NCBI GenBank assembly: GCA_903840385.1
Contig: CAIMFT010000105.1
Location: forward strand, 1 to 64,000
Length of the DNA: 64,000 bases
Direction: 5' to 3'
Source of the DNA: an uncultured Holophagaceae bacterium
GTDB lineage: Bacteria > Acidobacteriota > Holophagae > Holophagales > Holophagaceae
Shown: positions 1 through 9,338 of the stretch, one piece after another
How positions within the stretch are numbered: the stretch's first letter is position 1
Layout: each line of letters opens with the position of its first letter
Position numbers and translations under genes: made by a program
Notes under the pieces: model-generated
Database searches by the model: none
The model's input: the letters and a program-made list of their open reading frames with translations, nothing else
What the model was told of the DNA's origin: nothing

Positions 1-808
1 CCTGGAGCAGGGGGTTGGCACTGCCGGACCCCTGGGGCGGGTTCCCCCGGACGGTCACAGTGTTCACCACGGGGTGGGCCTGACGCAGGATCCCGGCACC
101 GATGGCGCAGTGCTCCCGGACGATGGACCACTCCTCCGCATCCAGTCGCCCAGGCTTGAGGAGGATGCGGTCTGGGATGCCGATCTTCCCCAGGTCGTGG
201 AGGGCGCTGGTGACAAAGAGCCGGTCGCAAGTCTCAGCATCCAGGCCCAGGGCCTGGGCCACCGGCTGAGTGTAGTGGCTCACCCGCAGGACGTGGTTGC
301 CGGTTTCCTCATCCCGGTACTCCGCCGCCCGGGCCAGGCGTAGCACCACTTCCCGCTGGGAGTGCTCCAGCTCCCGGGTCCGCTCCCGGACCCGAATCTC
401 CAGTGCCTCGTTCTGCCGCTGGAGCTGTTCCTGGTAGTCCCGGATGCGCAGCACGTTGCGGAGGCGGGCCAGCAGGTCCTCGGGGTCCACGGGCTTGGTG
501 AGGAGGTCGAAGGCCCCGAGGTCGAGGGCCCGCCGCTTCAGATCGCTGTCCTGGAGGCCTGTGACGATGATGACCGGGAGGCTCCCCCAGCCCGGCTGGG
601 ACACGGCGCCCAGCAGCTCCAGACCGTCCATGCCCGGCATCTTCACATCCGTCACCACCACATCGGCGCTGTGGGTCTTGAGGAAGTCCAGGGCCAGCTC
701 ACCCCCAGTGAAGTACTGGAAGGCCCAGTCTGGATGGACGCCGTGCAGGATGCGCCGGTAGGCGTTCAGCACACTCTGTTCGTCGTCCACAAAGAGGATT
801 GTGCGCAT
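1..808 (-). CDS. Response regulator, probably with HD-GYP c-di-GMP phosphodiesterase output domain (C-terminus cut by window edge)
   Basis: Minus-strand reading from ATG at 808: MRTILFVDDEQSVLNAYRRIL...VVVTDVKMPGMDGLELLG (REC domain), followed by coiled region and HD-type region running off the window. Confidence 0.8.
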   Translation of the reverse strand, partial: MRTILFVDDEQSVLNAYRRILHGVHPDWAFQYFTGGELALDFLKTHSADVVVTDVKMPGMDGLELLGAVSQPGWGSLPVIIVTGLQDSDLKRRALDLGAFDLLTKPVDPEDLLARLRNVLRIRDYQEQLQRQNEALEIRVRERTRELEHSQREVVLRLARAAEYRDEETGNHVLRVSHYTQPVAQALGLDAETCDRLFVTSALHDLGKIGIPDRILLKPGRLDAEEWSIVREHCAIGAGILRQAHPVVNTVTVRGNPPQGSGSANPLLQ

Positions 809-922
809 GAAACTGGCTGCTCCCGGTTCGTCCCTGATCATAGGTTCATTTGTATGTTGGTTGGAGTAAATTTTCCTACCCGTGCAGTTGCTGCCCACCG
901 ACTGGTCCGCCCTTGGGGGCGC

Positions 923-2077
923 TCAACCCACGCCGATCTCCGGGGGCACAGGATGGCTGAGGAAGTGGGTCATGCCCTCGCTGAACCCATAGGCCCCAGT
1001 GGCCCCAAAGGCCAGGAGGTCCCCCGGGGCCAGGGCCGGCAGCACCACCTCCCCCAGGCGGTCCAGGCTGGTGCAGAGGGGTCCAGCCAGGGTGGTGGGG
1101 TGGCTCCCCCCAGCTTGGCCGACGGCCTTCACAGGGAAGGCCTGGCCCGTGAGGAGGGGCCGCAGCAGGTGGTTGATGCCCCCCTCCAGGATGGCGAAGC
1201 GGGTGCCCCGGCTCTCCTTGGTGCGCACCACCCGGGCCAGATAGACCCCACAAGGGCCCACCAAGAAGCGGCCGGGTTCCAGGATCAGCTCCCCTGTAAA
1301 CCAGGGGTGGCGAGCCAGGAGGTCGGCCAGGCCGTGACCCAGAGCCGAGAGCTCCAGGGGGGTTTCCTCCGGTGCATAGGGGATGCCCAAGCCGCCGCCC
1401 AGGTCGATCTGTTCCAGGACCATCCCGTGCTGGTCGCGCAGGCGCTGGGCCAGGTCCAGCACCGCCGCGTGGGTGGCCAGCAGCTTGGAGGCGTCCCGCT
1501 GGTTGCTGGCCGCGAAGACATGGAGGCCCCGGATGCGCACGTGGCGCAGGCTGGCAGCCCTGGCTAGCAGGGCGGGCACGTCCTCCTCGTCCACACCAAA
1601 GGCCGAGGGTCCGCTGCCGCCGATGATGCGATTCCCTTCCGCCACCTCGAAGGCCGGGTGCACCCGCAGGTTGACCGCCACCTCGGCCTGGGCCAGCGCC
1701 TCGATGCGGGCCAGATCCTCCCAGCCCTCCGCCTGGATGCGGACCCCCATGGCCAGGGCCTTGGCCAGCTCTGGTTCCCGCTTGCCGGGCCCGGCGAAGA
1801 AGGTGCGCTGGGGCGGCAAGGCCAAGGCCGCCACCTTCTCCAGCTCACCGATGGAGGCGCAGTCGAAGCTGGCGCCCAGGGCGGCAAAGCGCTTCAGCAG
1901 GCTGGGGTGCGAGTTGGCCTTCACCGCAAAGGCAATGCGCACCCGCTGGGGCAGCGCCGCGCGGAGGGCCTGAAACTGGGCTTCTGCCACCCCCGCCGAG
2001 TAAGCGAAGCACGGCGTGCCATGCGCCTCCGCCAAGGCTTGGCACTGCGCATCGTCGAAGGCGAACAAAGGGTTCAT
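923..2077 (-). CDS. lysA: Diaminopimelate decarboxylase
   Basis: Starts MNPLFAFDDAQCQALAEAHGTPCFAYS; AFAVKANSHPSLL PLP-lysine motif; ILEPGRFLVG and GATGAY motifs. Called ORF is extended upstream of the true start. Confidence 0.92.
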   Translation of the reverse strand: MNPLFAFDDAQCQALAEAHGTPCFAYSAGVAEAQFQALRAALPQRVRIAFAVKANSHPSLLKRFAALGASFDCASIGELEKVAALALPPQRTFFAGPGKREPELAKALAMGVRIQAEGWEDLARIEALAQAEVAVNLRVHPAFEVAEGNRIIGGSGPSAFGVDEEDVPALLARAASLRHVRIRGLHVFAASNQRDASKLLATHAAVLDLAQRLRDQHGMVLEQIDLGGGLGIPYAPEETPLELSALGHGLADLLARHPWFTGELILEPGRFLVGPCGVYLARVVRTKESRGTRFAILEGGINHLLRPLLTGQAFPVKAVGQAGGSHPTTLAGPLCTSLDRLGEVVLPALAPGDLLAFGATGAYGFSEGMTHFLSHPVPPEIGVG

Positions 2078-3198
2078 GGTCGTTGCTTCCAGTACGGCGC
2101 CAAGCGCTTGATGCCTTCTTGCAGTTGCTCGGGGGTGGCGGCGAAGCTGAGGCGCAGGTGGCCGCGGCCACCCTCGCCGAAGGCCAGGCCTGGGATCGCC
2201 ACCACGCCGGCCTCGTCCCGCAGACGCAGGGCAAAAGCCACGGGATCCGCATGGGCCTCCGGGGGCAGGGGCATGAAGTGGTAGAAGGTCCCGTCCGGCG
2301 GCGTCACCGTCTGGCCCAGCTCCCGGCGCAGGGCCGCAGCCAGGGCCTCCCAGCGCTCCAGGATGGCGGCCCGGGCTTCGGCCAGGATGGCGTCGGAGTG
2401 CTCGATGAGTGCCAGTGCCGCCCACTGGGCCGGCGTGGCGGTGCCTGTCACCGCATAGCCGTGCACCACCCGCGCAGGCGTCAGCCAGGCGGGGTCGCCG
2501 ATGGCCCAGCCCACCCGCAGGCCGGGGGCGCCCCAGCCCTTGCTGACGGAGCTCACCACCACGCCGCAGTCGGTCACGTCCCGCAGGCCCGGGGGGCGCA
2601 CGCCGAAGTGCAGGTCCCGATAGACCTCGTCCGAGATCAGCAGCAGGCCCCGGGCCTCACAGGCCGCAGCCACCCGCCGCAGCGCCGCCAGGTCCCCGCC
2701 GCCGCCGGTGGGGTTGGAGGGCAGGTTGAGGAGCACCGCCGAGGCGTCGGGAGTGGCTTCCAGCACCGTGATCAGCGCCTCGGCGTCCAGGCGGAAGCGG
2801 TCCGGCGAGAGGGGGTAGGGCACGGGCACCGCACCCGCCATGCGGGCCAGGGCCGGGTAGGCCACAAAGCCTGGATCCGGAACCAGCACCTTCGTGCCGG
2901 GCTCCACCCAGGCCTGGAACAGGGAGAAGAGCGCCCCCTGGGAGCCGGTGGTGATGAGCACCTCATCCACCGTGGCGCCATGAAAAGCCGCCACGGCCTT
3001 GCGCAGGTCCAGCAGTCCCACATGAGGCACATAGCCGCAGGGACCGGCAGGGCGCAGCAGCGCCAGGCGAGCCGGTTCCGGCAGCGCCCAGGTGGGCTCG
3101 CCCAGACCCAGGGGAATGGCCCCAGGCGGCGTCCCATCCGTGATGGCCCGGATGGGCGAAGGCTTCAGCAGCGAGAGCCTGGACGCGGGCTGGATCAT
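2074..3198 (-). CDS. PLP-dependent aminotransferase, probable N-succinyl-LL-DAP aminotransferase (DapC role)
   Basis: Class I/II aminotransferase: TTGSQGALFSLF, NLPSNPTG, SDEVYRDL, SVSKGWGAPGLRVGW; position in dap operon. Confidence 0.85.
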   Translation of the reverse strand: MIQPASRLSLLKPSPIRAITDGTPPGAIPLGLGEPTWALPEPARLALLRPAGPCGYVPHVGLLDLRKAVAAFHGATVDEVLITTGSQGALFSLFQAWVEPGTKVLVPDPGFVAYPALARMAGAVPVPYPLSPDRFRLDAEALITVLEATPDASAVLLNLPSNPTGGGGDLAALRRVAAACEARGLLLISDEVYRDLHFGVRPPGLRDVTDCGVVVSSVSKGWGAPGLRVGWAIGDPAWLTPARVVHGYAVTGTATPAQWAALALIEHSDAILAEARAAILERWEALAAALRRELGQTVTPPDGTFYHFMPLPPEAHADPVAFALRLRDEAGVVAIPGLAFGEGGRGHLRLSFAATPEQLQEGIKRLAPYWKQRP

Positions 3199-4016
3199 CG
3201 CAGAGCCTGCTCCAGCGCCGTGGCAGCATCGGTCTTGTCGTCGCGGTACTTGACGATGCAGGGTGCAGACAGCTGGAGGCCGTGGCTGCGGGCGAAGTCG
3301 CCAGAGGCGGGCCGTGAGCCCGGCACCACGACGGCACCCTCGGGCACTTCCGCACGAAGCTCCCGGCCATGCACGAGGTCGTAGATCACGGTGCTGCCGG
3401 TGATCACCACACCGGAGGCCAGCACGGCGCGCCGGCGCACCACGATGCCCTCAAAGAGACCCACCAGGCCGCCCACAAAGGCGTCGTCCTCCACCACCAC
3501 CGGACGGGCCCCTGCGGGCTCCAGCACGCCACCGATCTGGGCGGCGGCCGACAGGTGCACCCGCTTGCCGATCTGGGCACAGCTGCCCACCAGGGCGTGG
3601 CTGTCCACCATGGTGCCCTCGTCCACAAAGGCGCCGACGTTCACATAGGCAGGGGGCATGAGCACCACGCTGCGGGCGATGTAGGCCCCACGGCGCACGG
3701 CGGTGCCACCGGGTACCAGGCGCACCGCATCCTCCAGGTTGAAGTGGCGCGGCGGGTAGGCGGTCTTGTCGAACATGGGGAAGCCGGGACCCGGCATCTC
3801 CACCAGGCTGGTGCGGCGGAACCCACAGAGGATCGCCTGCTTCACCCAGGCGTTGGCCCGCCAGGTGCCATCCTCGTGGCGCTCCGCGGCCCGGACCACG
3901 CCGGCCTCCAGGGCCGCCAGCAGCACCTGGTGCATGCCGGGCGCTTCCGGGTCCCCAACCAGCTCCTCGGCGGGTCGGTCGAAAAAGGCGCGAATGGAGG
4001 GCAGGTCGAGAACCAT
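3195..4016 (-). CDS. dapD: 2,3,4,5-tetrahydropyridine-2,6-dicarboxylate N-succinyltransferase
   Basis: Left-handed beta-helix hexapeptides; MPPAYVNVGAFVDEGTMVDSHALVGSCAQIG signature. Confidence 0.93.
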   Translation of the reverse strand: MVLDLPSIRAFFDRPAEELVGDPEAPGMHQVLLAALEAGVVRAAERHEDGTWRANAWVKQAILCGFRRTSLVEMPGPGFPMFDKTAYPPRHFNLEDAVRLVPGGTAVRRGAYIARSVVLMPPAYVNVGAFVDEGTMVDSHALVGSCAQIGKRVHLSAAAQIGGVLEPAGARPVVVEDDAFVGGLVGLFEGIVVRRRAVLASGVVITGSTVIYDLVHGRELRAEVPEGAVVVPGSRPASGDFARSHGLQLSAPCIVKYRDDKTDAATALEQALR

Positions 4017-4918
4017 CAGGAGACTCCAGGAAGGAGGGCACCGCTGGCCAGGGCCAGACCCTCAGTGAGCTTGGTGCGGGTGGCGGCCGAGGCTGGCGTA
4101 AGGGGCAGGCGCAGACCGTCGCCGCCGAAGCCCATCTGAGCGAGCAGGGCCTTCAGGGGGATGGGGTTGCTCTCCAGGAACAGGGCGTCGATGAGGGGCA
4201 GCAGGCGCTGGTGCAGGCGCAGGGCCTCGGCCCGATCGCCCCGGAGGGCGGCGGCCACGAGGGCGGCGGTCTCCCGGGGCACGGCATTGCCCAGCACCGA
4301 GATGAGGCCCGAGGCACCCACGGCGATGGCGGCCACGGCGAGGATGTCATCCCCAGCCAGCAGCGTCTTCCCGGCGGGCAGGGTGCGGGCCACTTCAGCG
4401 ATCTGGGGCAGGCTGCCGCTGCACTCCTTGATGGCCACCACCTGGGGGTTCTCCCAGAGGCGGGTCAGCATGGCGGGGGTCACATTCAGCGCGGTGCGGC
4501 CCGGCACGTTGTAGGCGATGAGGGGCAGGCCCGGGGCGGCCTCGGCCACGGCGGCGTAGTGGGCCACCAGGCCATCCGCCGTGGGCTTGTTGTAGTAGGG
4601 CGTCACCAAAAGGGCACCACTGGCGCCGAGCTCCTGGGCGCGGCGGGTCATGGCGGCGGCCTTGTGGGTGGCGTTGGAGCCCGTGCCCACCACCACCGGG
4701 CGACTGCCGCACTCCTCGAGGGTGGCGGCGATGATGGCGTCCCGCTCCGCGTCCAGCAGGGTCGAGGCTTCGCCGGTGGTGCCGAGCGGGATCAGGGTGT
4801 CGACGCCGCCTGCCACCACGTGGCGCACGAGGCGGCGGAAGGCGGGGAAGTCCACCTCGCCTGCAGGGGTCAGGGGGGTGGCCAGAGCCACGGCCAGGCC
4901 GGTGAGGTTCAGGGTCAT
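4016..4918 (-). CDS. dapA: 4-hydroxy-tetrahydrodipicolinate synthase
   Basis: GLAVALATPL, LGTTGEASTL, YYNKPTADGLVAHY, YNVPGRTALN motifs. Confidence 0.95.
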   Translation of the reverse strand: MTLNLTGLAVALATPLTPAGEVDFPAFRRLVRHVVAGGVDTLIPLGTTGEASTLLDAERDAIIAATLEECGSRPVVVGTGSNATHKAAAMTRRAQELGASGALLVTPYYNKPTADGLVAHYAAVAEAAPGLPLIAYNVPGRTALNVTPAMLTRLWENPQVVAIKECSGSLPQIAEVARTLPAGKTLLAGDDILAVAAIAVGASGLISVLGNAVPRETAALVAAALRGDRAEALRLHQRLLPLIDALFLESNPIPLKALLAQMGFGGDGLRLPLTPASAATRTKLTEGLALASGALLPGVS

Positions 4919-5637
4919 GGCTGACCTCCAAAGGTGAAGAGCGGGTCCAGCAGGTCTGCCGCCAGGTCATCCATGCCGAAGACCCCCTTGCGGCCGTGGA
5001 GCCAGCGGGCTGCGGCCAGGGCACCCTGGGCGAAGGGGGCCCGGGAGCGGGCGGTGTGGGTGAGCTCCAGCACCTCGGCAGCGGAGTCCAGGCCCACAGT
5101 GTGGGTGCCGAACTCCACACCAGCGCGCACCACGCCGATGTTCAGCTGGTGCGGTGCCGGGGTGCCCAGGGTCCACTCGGTCTTGCGGGGGCAGCCGGCG
5201 AGCACGGCTGCTGCCAGGGTCTTCGCTGTGCCCGAGGGCGCATCGGCCTTCATGCGGTGGTGGTGCTCCAGCAGGTAGGGATCCCGGTTCGGGTCGAGGG
5301 CGGCGTAGCGGCCCAGCACCATGGAGAGCCGCGCCATGAGGGCCACGGTGAGGGAGAAGTTGGAAGCGGCCAGCACGCCGATGCGGCCGGCAACGCGGGC
5401 CTCCAGGCCGGGCAGACGCCAGCCCGTGGCACCGATCACCAGATCGGTGCCGGTCGCCAGGGCCCAGGCCAGATGGGCCTCCACGGCTTCGGCCACGCTG
5501 GCATCAATGGCCACATCCACAGTGGCCGAGGGGGACTCGCCCATGTCCACAGTCCACACGATGCTGTCCCCGGCTTCCGCCGCGATGGCAGAGCCCAGGC
5601 GACCCCGCCCGAAGAGGCCGATGCGTGGCGCGCTCAC
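4915..5637 (-). CDS. dapB: 4-hydroxy-tetrahydrodipicolinate reductase
   Basis: IGLFGRGRLGSAIA, ASNFSLTVALM, EHHHRMKADAPSGTAK motif. Confidence 0.93.
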   Translation of the reverse strand: MSAPRIGLFGRGRLGSAIAAEAGDSIVWTVDMGESPSATVDVAIDASVAEAVEAHLAWALATGTDLVIGATGWRLPGLEARVAGRIGVLAASNFSLTVALMARLSMVLGRYAALDPNRDPYLLEHHHRMKADAPSGTAKTLAAAVLAGCPRKTEWTLGTPAPHQLNIGVVRAGVEFGTHTVGLDSAAEVLELTHTARSRAPFAQGALAAARWLHGRKGVFGMDDLAADLLDPLFTFGGQP

Positions 5638-6974
5638 GGCGTTCCCCCCACCAGCACGCGGTGCAGGCGGCGCAGGGCTTCGGAGGTGCTCTCCTGCTTC
5701 ACCACCAGGCTGAGGTTGATCTCATTGGCACCCATGCTGATCATCTCGACGTTGATGTCACCCAGGGAGCTGAGCAGCTGAGCGCCCACACCAGGGGTGG
5801 ACTTCAGGCGCTCACCCACAGCGGCGATGATGGCCCGGCCTTCGTGGACCTCCACCTTGGCGAAGACCGAGAGGTCCTGGAGCAGGGCCTTGAGGGGCAC
5901 GTCGGCTTCCACGGTGAGGGACACGCTGACCTCGGCGGTGGCCACCAGATCCACGCTGACCTCCCGGCGCCCGAACACCTCGAAGAGCCGCGCCAGGAAG
6001 CCGCTCTGGGCGAGCATCCGGGAGCTGCTCACAGTGAGCACCGTGACCGGGCCCCGGCTGGCGAGGGCGGTGATGGGGCGGCCCGTCTGCACCTCGGCAG
6101 AGATCGTCGTGAAGCGTCCCTCCGGCTTCTGGGTGTGGCGGACGGTCACCGGGATGCCGGCCTCCACCGCAGGCTGGATGGTGGCGGGGTGGAGCACCTT
6201 GGCCCCGAAGGCCGCCAGCTCCGCAGCCTCGGCAAAGCTCAGGTCGGAGATGGGCAGGGCCTCGGGCACGATGCGGGGGTCGCAGGTGAGCACACCCTCC
6301 ACGTCGGTCCAGATCTGCACCTCCTCCGCCCCCAGCGCAGCCCCGAAGAGCGCCGCAGAGTAGTCGCTGCCCCCCCGACCCAGGGTGGTGGTGAGGCCAC
6401 TCTCGGTGGCGCCGATGTAGCCCTGGGTCACCACGGCCCGACCCGGCCCCAGGTGGGGGGCAAGGTAGCGCGCCGCCAGCTCGCGGACGGCCTCGGGCTG
6501 AGGAGCGCCTTCGCCGAACACCGCATCGGTGCGCATCACCGTGCGGGCATCCACCCAGACGCCCTCCATGTAGGCGGCGAAGATCCGCGTGGACAGCCGC
6601 TCGCCCAGGGAGGCGATGGCGTCCATGCTCCGGGGGCTCAGCTCCCGCAGCATGCCCACGCCCTTCAGCAGCAGCTCCAGCTCACCGAACAGCTCGGCGA
6701 TGGCTGCCTCCAGGGCTTCGGGGGGGGCGCCATCAAACAGCTCGATGGCGGCCTTGCGATGGGCGGCCAGGAGGGTGCGGTGGCGGTCCAGGGCGAGGGG
6801 GAGGTCGCCGGCCTCGGCGGCCTTGGCGGCATCAAAGAGGCCGTTGGTGGTCTTGCCCATGGCGGAGAGCACCACCAGGGGCGAGCGGGGCAGGGCTGCG
6901 CCCACCAGGAACGCCACCTGGCGCATGCACGCTGCGTCTGCGACGCTGCTGCCGCCGAACTTGAGGACGATCAT
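5634..6974 (-). CDS. lysC: Aspartate kinase
   Basis: MIVLKFGGSSVAD, TTLGRGGSDYSAAL, C-terminal ACT domains (SLGDINVEMISMGANEINLSLVV). Confidence 0.93.
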   Translation of the reverse strand: MIVLKFGGSSVADAACMRQVAFLVGAALPRSPLVVLSAMGKTTNGLFDAAKAAEAGDLPLALDRHRTLLAAHRKAAIELFDGAPPEALEAAIAELFGELELLLKGVGMLRELSPRSMDAIASLGERLSTRIFAAYMEGVWVDARTVMRTDAVFGEGAPQPEAVRELAARYLAPHLGPGRAVVTQGYIGATESGLTTTLGRGGSDYSAALFGAALGAEEVQIWTDVEGVLTCDPRIVPEALPISDLSFAEAAELAAFGAKVLHPATIQPAVEAGIPVTVRHTQKPEGRFTTISAEVQTGRPITALASRGPVTVLTVSSSRMLAQSGFLARLFEVFGRREVSVDLVATAEVSVSLTVEADVPLKALLQDLSVFAKVEVHEGRAIIAAVGERLKSTPGVGAQLLSSLGDINVEMISMGANEINLSLVVKQESTSEALRRLHRVLVGGTP

Positions 6975-8026
6975 CGGAGGTATCCCTTCGCGTGGGCCAG
7001 CTCGGCGTTGAGGATGCTGCCACCGGCGGCACCGCGCTCAGTGTTGTGGCCCAGCAGGGCGAACTTGATGCCGAGGATGGGGCAGACCCGCAGGCGGCCC
7101 ACATGGACACTCATGCCACCATCCACTTCCACGTCCCGGCGCACCTGGGGACGATCCTCCAGGGTGTGCACGTGGACCGGGACGGCCGGGGCGGAGAAGA
7201 GGCCCAGGCGCTGGGGCTCGGGCCGCCAGTTCAGCCAGGCATCGCGCACCGCCTCCAGGGAGGGGTTACCCTTGAGCTTCACGCTCACGGCCTCGGTGTG
7301 GCCCTCGATGACAGGCACCCGGTGGCAGAGGGCGCTCACGACCATGGCTGCGTGCTCAACGGAGTCGCCCGTCCAGCGGCCCAGCATCTTGGGGGTCTCC
7401 TCCTCGACCTTGGGCTCCTCGTTGCGGATGAAGGGGATCACGTTGCCCATGATGTCGAGGCTGGGGACGCCCGGGTACCCGGCGCCGCTGATGGCCTGCA
7501 TGGAGGTCATCATCACGGCCTCGATGCCGAAGGCCTCGTGCAGCGGGGCCAGGGCCATCACCAGCACGGTGGCCGTGCAGTTGGCGTTGGTCACGATGCC
7601 CCCGGTCCAGCCGTGGTGGTGGCGCTGGATCTTCAGCAGGCCCAGGTGGTCGGCATTGACCTCGGGCACCAGCAGGGGCACCTCGGGGGACATGCGGAAG
7701 GCGCCAGCGTTGGAGAACACCAGGGCACCGGCCTTGGCGAACTGGGGCTCCAGCTCCAGGGCGGGAGCGGTGTCCAGGGCGCTGAAGACCACCGGGGACA
7801 GGGCGAACTCCGGCGTGCCGTCGGCCATGATCTGGTCGCCCAGACCGCCGTAGGGCTCACCATCCAGGCGCCAGGCACAGGCATCCCGGTAGCGCTTGCC
7901 AGCGCTGCGCTCGCTGGCGGCGAGGTGCTCAACCCGGAAGAGGGGGTGGTTGGCCAGGCGCCGCACAAAGCGCTGGCCGACGACGCCGGTGGCGCCGAGA
8001 ACGGTGACGGGAATCTTGGTGGTCAT
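6971..8026 (-). CDS. asd: Aspartate-semialdehyde dehydrogenase
   Basis: VTVLGATGVVGQRFVR, NANCTATVLVMALAPL catalytic-cysteine motif, ISGAGYPG. Confidence 0.95.
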   Translation of the reverse strand: MTTKIPVTVLGATGVVGQRFVRRLANHPLFRVEHLAASERSAGKRYRDACAWRLDGEPYGGLGDQIMADGTPEFALSPVVFSALDTAPALELEPQFAKAGALVFSNAGAFRMSPEVPLLVPEVNADHLGLLKIQRHHHGWTGGIVTNANCTATVLVMALAPLHEAFGIEAVMMTSMQAISGAGYPGVPSLDIMGNVIPFIRNEEPKVEEETPKMLGRWTGDSVEHAAMVVSALCHRVPVIEGHTEAVSVKLKGNPSLEAVRDAWLNWRPEPQRLGLFSAPAVPVHVHTLEDRPQVRRDVEVDGGMSVHVGRLRVCPILGIKFALLGHNTERGAAGGSILNAELAHAKGYLR

Positions 8027-8029
8027 GGG

Positions 8030-9064
8030 TCAGTCTCCAAGGAAGTGAAGGGCCAGGCGGCGGTTGAGGTCCACCCCGGCTTCCAGATCGGCGAGGGCAA
8101 GGTGCTCGTCCAGGGTGTGGGCCACGGTGATGCTGCCGGGGCCCGCGAGGACCACGGTGCGGTCGGGCACCAGGATCCGCAGGGCGGGGGCATCCGAGCC
8201 AAAGGGCATGGCGGCCATGGGGAAGCCAGGGACCTCGGGGTAGGTGTCGGGGGGCTCGTCCAGGCGCAGCTCCACGGTGGCCTCCGGCGGAGCCAGACGG
8301 CGGATCTCCTCCAGCAGGACGCTGCCCGGGACGGTGCGGGCCAGCAGGTGGGCCTCGGCCTCGGCCGGCACGGAGTTGAGGGCCTGCCCCGCCTTGAGCA
8401 GCCCCAGGTTCCACAGCTCGGGCCCCAGGAGCGGGTCTTCGGGACGCGGCTGCTCGCGCAGGCGCTGCAGCCAGTCCAGCAGGGGCCAGGTGGCGTTCTG
8501 GCCCAGCTCTGGGCTGCCGCTGTGGGCGGCGCGGCCCCGGCAGTGGAGGCACACGTGCTGTGCTCCACGCTGGCCAGTGCCCAGCTTCAGGTCCGTGGGC
8601 TCGCCATTGATGAGTACCCGCAGGTCCAGCAGGCGGTCGGCCAGGCCCAGGGCGGCGGCGGCCCCGGCGCTGTCGGTCTCCTCACCCACCACACCCAGCC
8701 AGGCCAGGCCGTCGTGGCCCTGGTCCAGCAGGCTGCGCACCGCCGCCAGCTGGGCGACGATCTGGCCCTTGGCATCGCAGGAACCCCGACCCCATAGCAC
8801 ATCGCCCTCCAGGCGAGGCGGCACATGGGGGGGCACGGTGTCGAGGTGGGTGGAGAAGAGCACCCTGGGGCGACCCCAAAGGGCCAGGATATTGGTGCAG
8901 CCGGGGGCCACGGGCTGCTCCACCACGGTGGCACCCAGCTCCACCAGCCAGGACCGCAGGTCCGGCAGGCCGGCGTCCTCGTGGCCCGAGGGAGTCTCGA
9001 CCGCGCACAGGGCCATCAGCCTGGCGGCGAGCCGGCTATGGGTGTCTGCGGGGGATGCACTCAT
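8030..9064 (-). CDS. dapE: M20-family deacylase, probable succinyl-diaminopimelate desuccinylase
   Basis: FSTHLDTVPPHV, WGRGSCDAKGQI, GEETDSAGA metal-binding motifs; first gene of dap operon. Confidence 0.85.
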   Translation of the reverse strand: MSASPADTHSRLAARLMALCAVETPSGHEDAGLPDLRSWLVELGATVVEQPVAPGCTNILALWGRPRVLFSTHLDTVPPHVPPRLEGDVLWGRGSCDAKGQIVAQLAAVRSLLDQGHDGLAWLGVVGEETDSAGAAAALGLADRLLDLRVLINGEPTDLKLGTGQRGAQHVCLHCRGRAAHSGSPELGQNATWPLLDWLQRLREQPRPEDPLLGPELWNLGLLKAGQALNSVPAEAEAHLLARTVPGSVLLEEIRRLAPPEATVELRLDEPPDTYPEVPGFPMAAMPFGSDAPALRILVPDRTVVLAGPGSITVAHTLDEHLALADLEAGVDLNRRLALHFLGD

Positions 9065-9130
9065 GGGAACCTCGGCGTGCCGATGGTGCCCTCAGGAACG
9101 CAGTGGGAACAGCCCCGCCGCAGCGCCTCA

Positions 9131-9297
9131 GGCCCTCCATTCCGGGTGACCGGAACGACAGCCGCCGGGCTTTCGCCTCGACGTCCAGGGGCCGCATCGA
9201 TGAGCTGCGAACCCTTCGGCGATTCTCCCCTTTCGCAACAGGTCATCAGGTTCATCACCCTCGCCGCCACTACTGATGGGAACCGCTCCTCCATCGG
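9131..9297 (-). promoter_or_regulatory. Lysine riboswitch (L box) upstream of dapE
   Basis: Minus strand carries conserved core: GATGGAGGAGCGG...CATCAGTAG...GCGAAAGGGGAGAATCGCCGAAGG...CCTGG...GGCTGTC-GTTCCGG-TCA-CCCGGAAT-GGAGGGCC, matching remembered L-box consensus blocks (AGAGGTGCG, AGTA, GAAAGGGGAGCGTCGCCGAAG, GGCTGTC-stem-GGAGGGC). Confidence 0.9.
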
Positions 9298-9338
9298 AAC
9301 TTCAACGATCCCACATCCAGGGCCCCTGGCGCAACCCG

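Noticed and set aside
5625-7853. 742-aa plus-strand ORF across lysC and asd
   Set aside because: Antisense shadow with no recognisable domain.
9061-9294. 77-aa minus-strand ORF upstream of dapE
   Set aside because: Lies on the lysine riboswitch; better explained as structured leader RNA.
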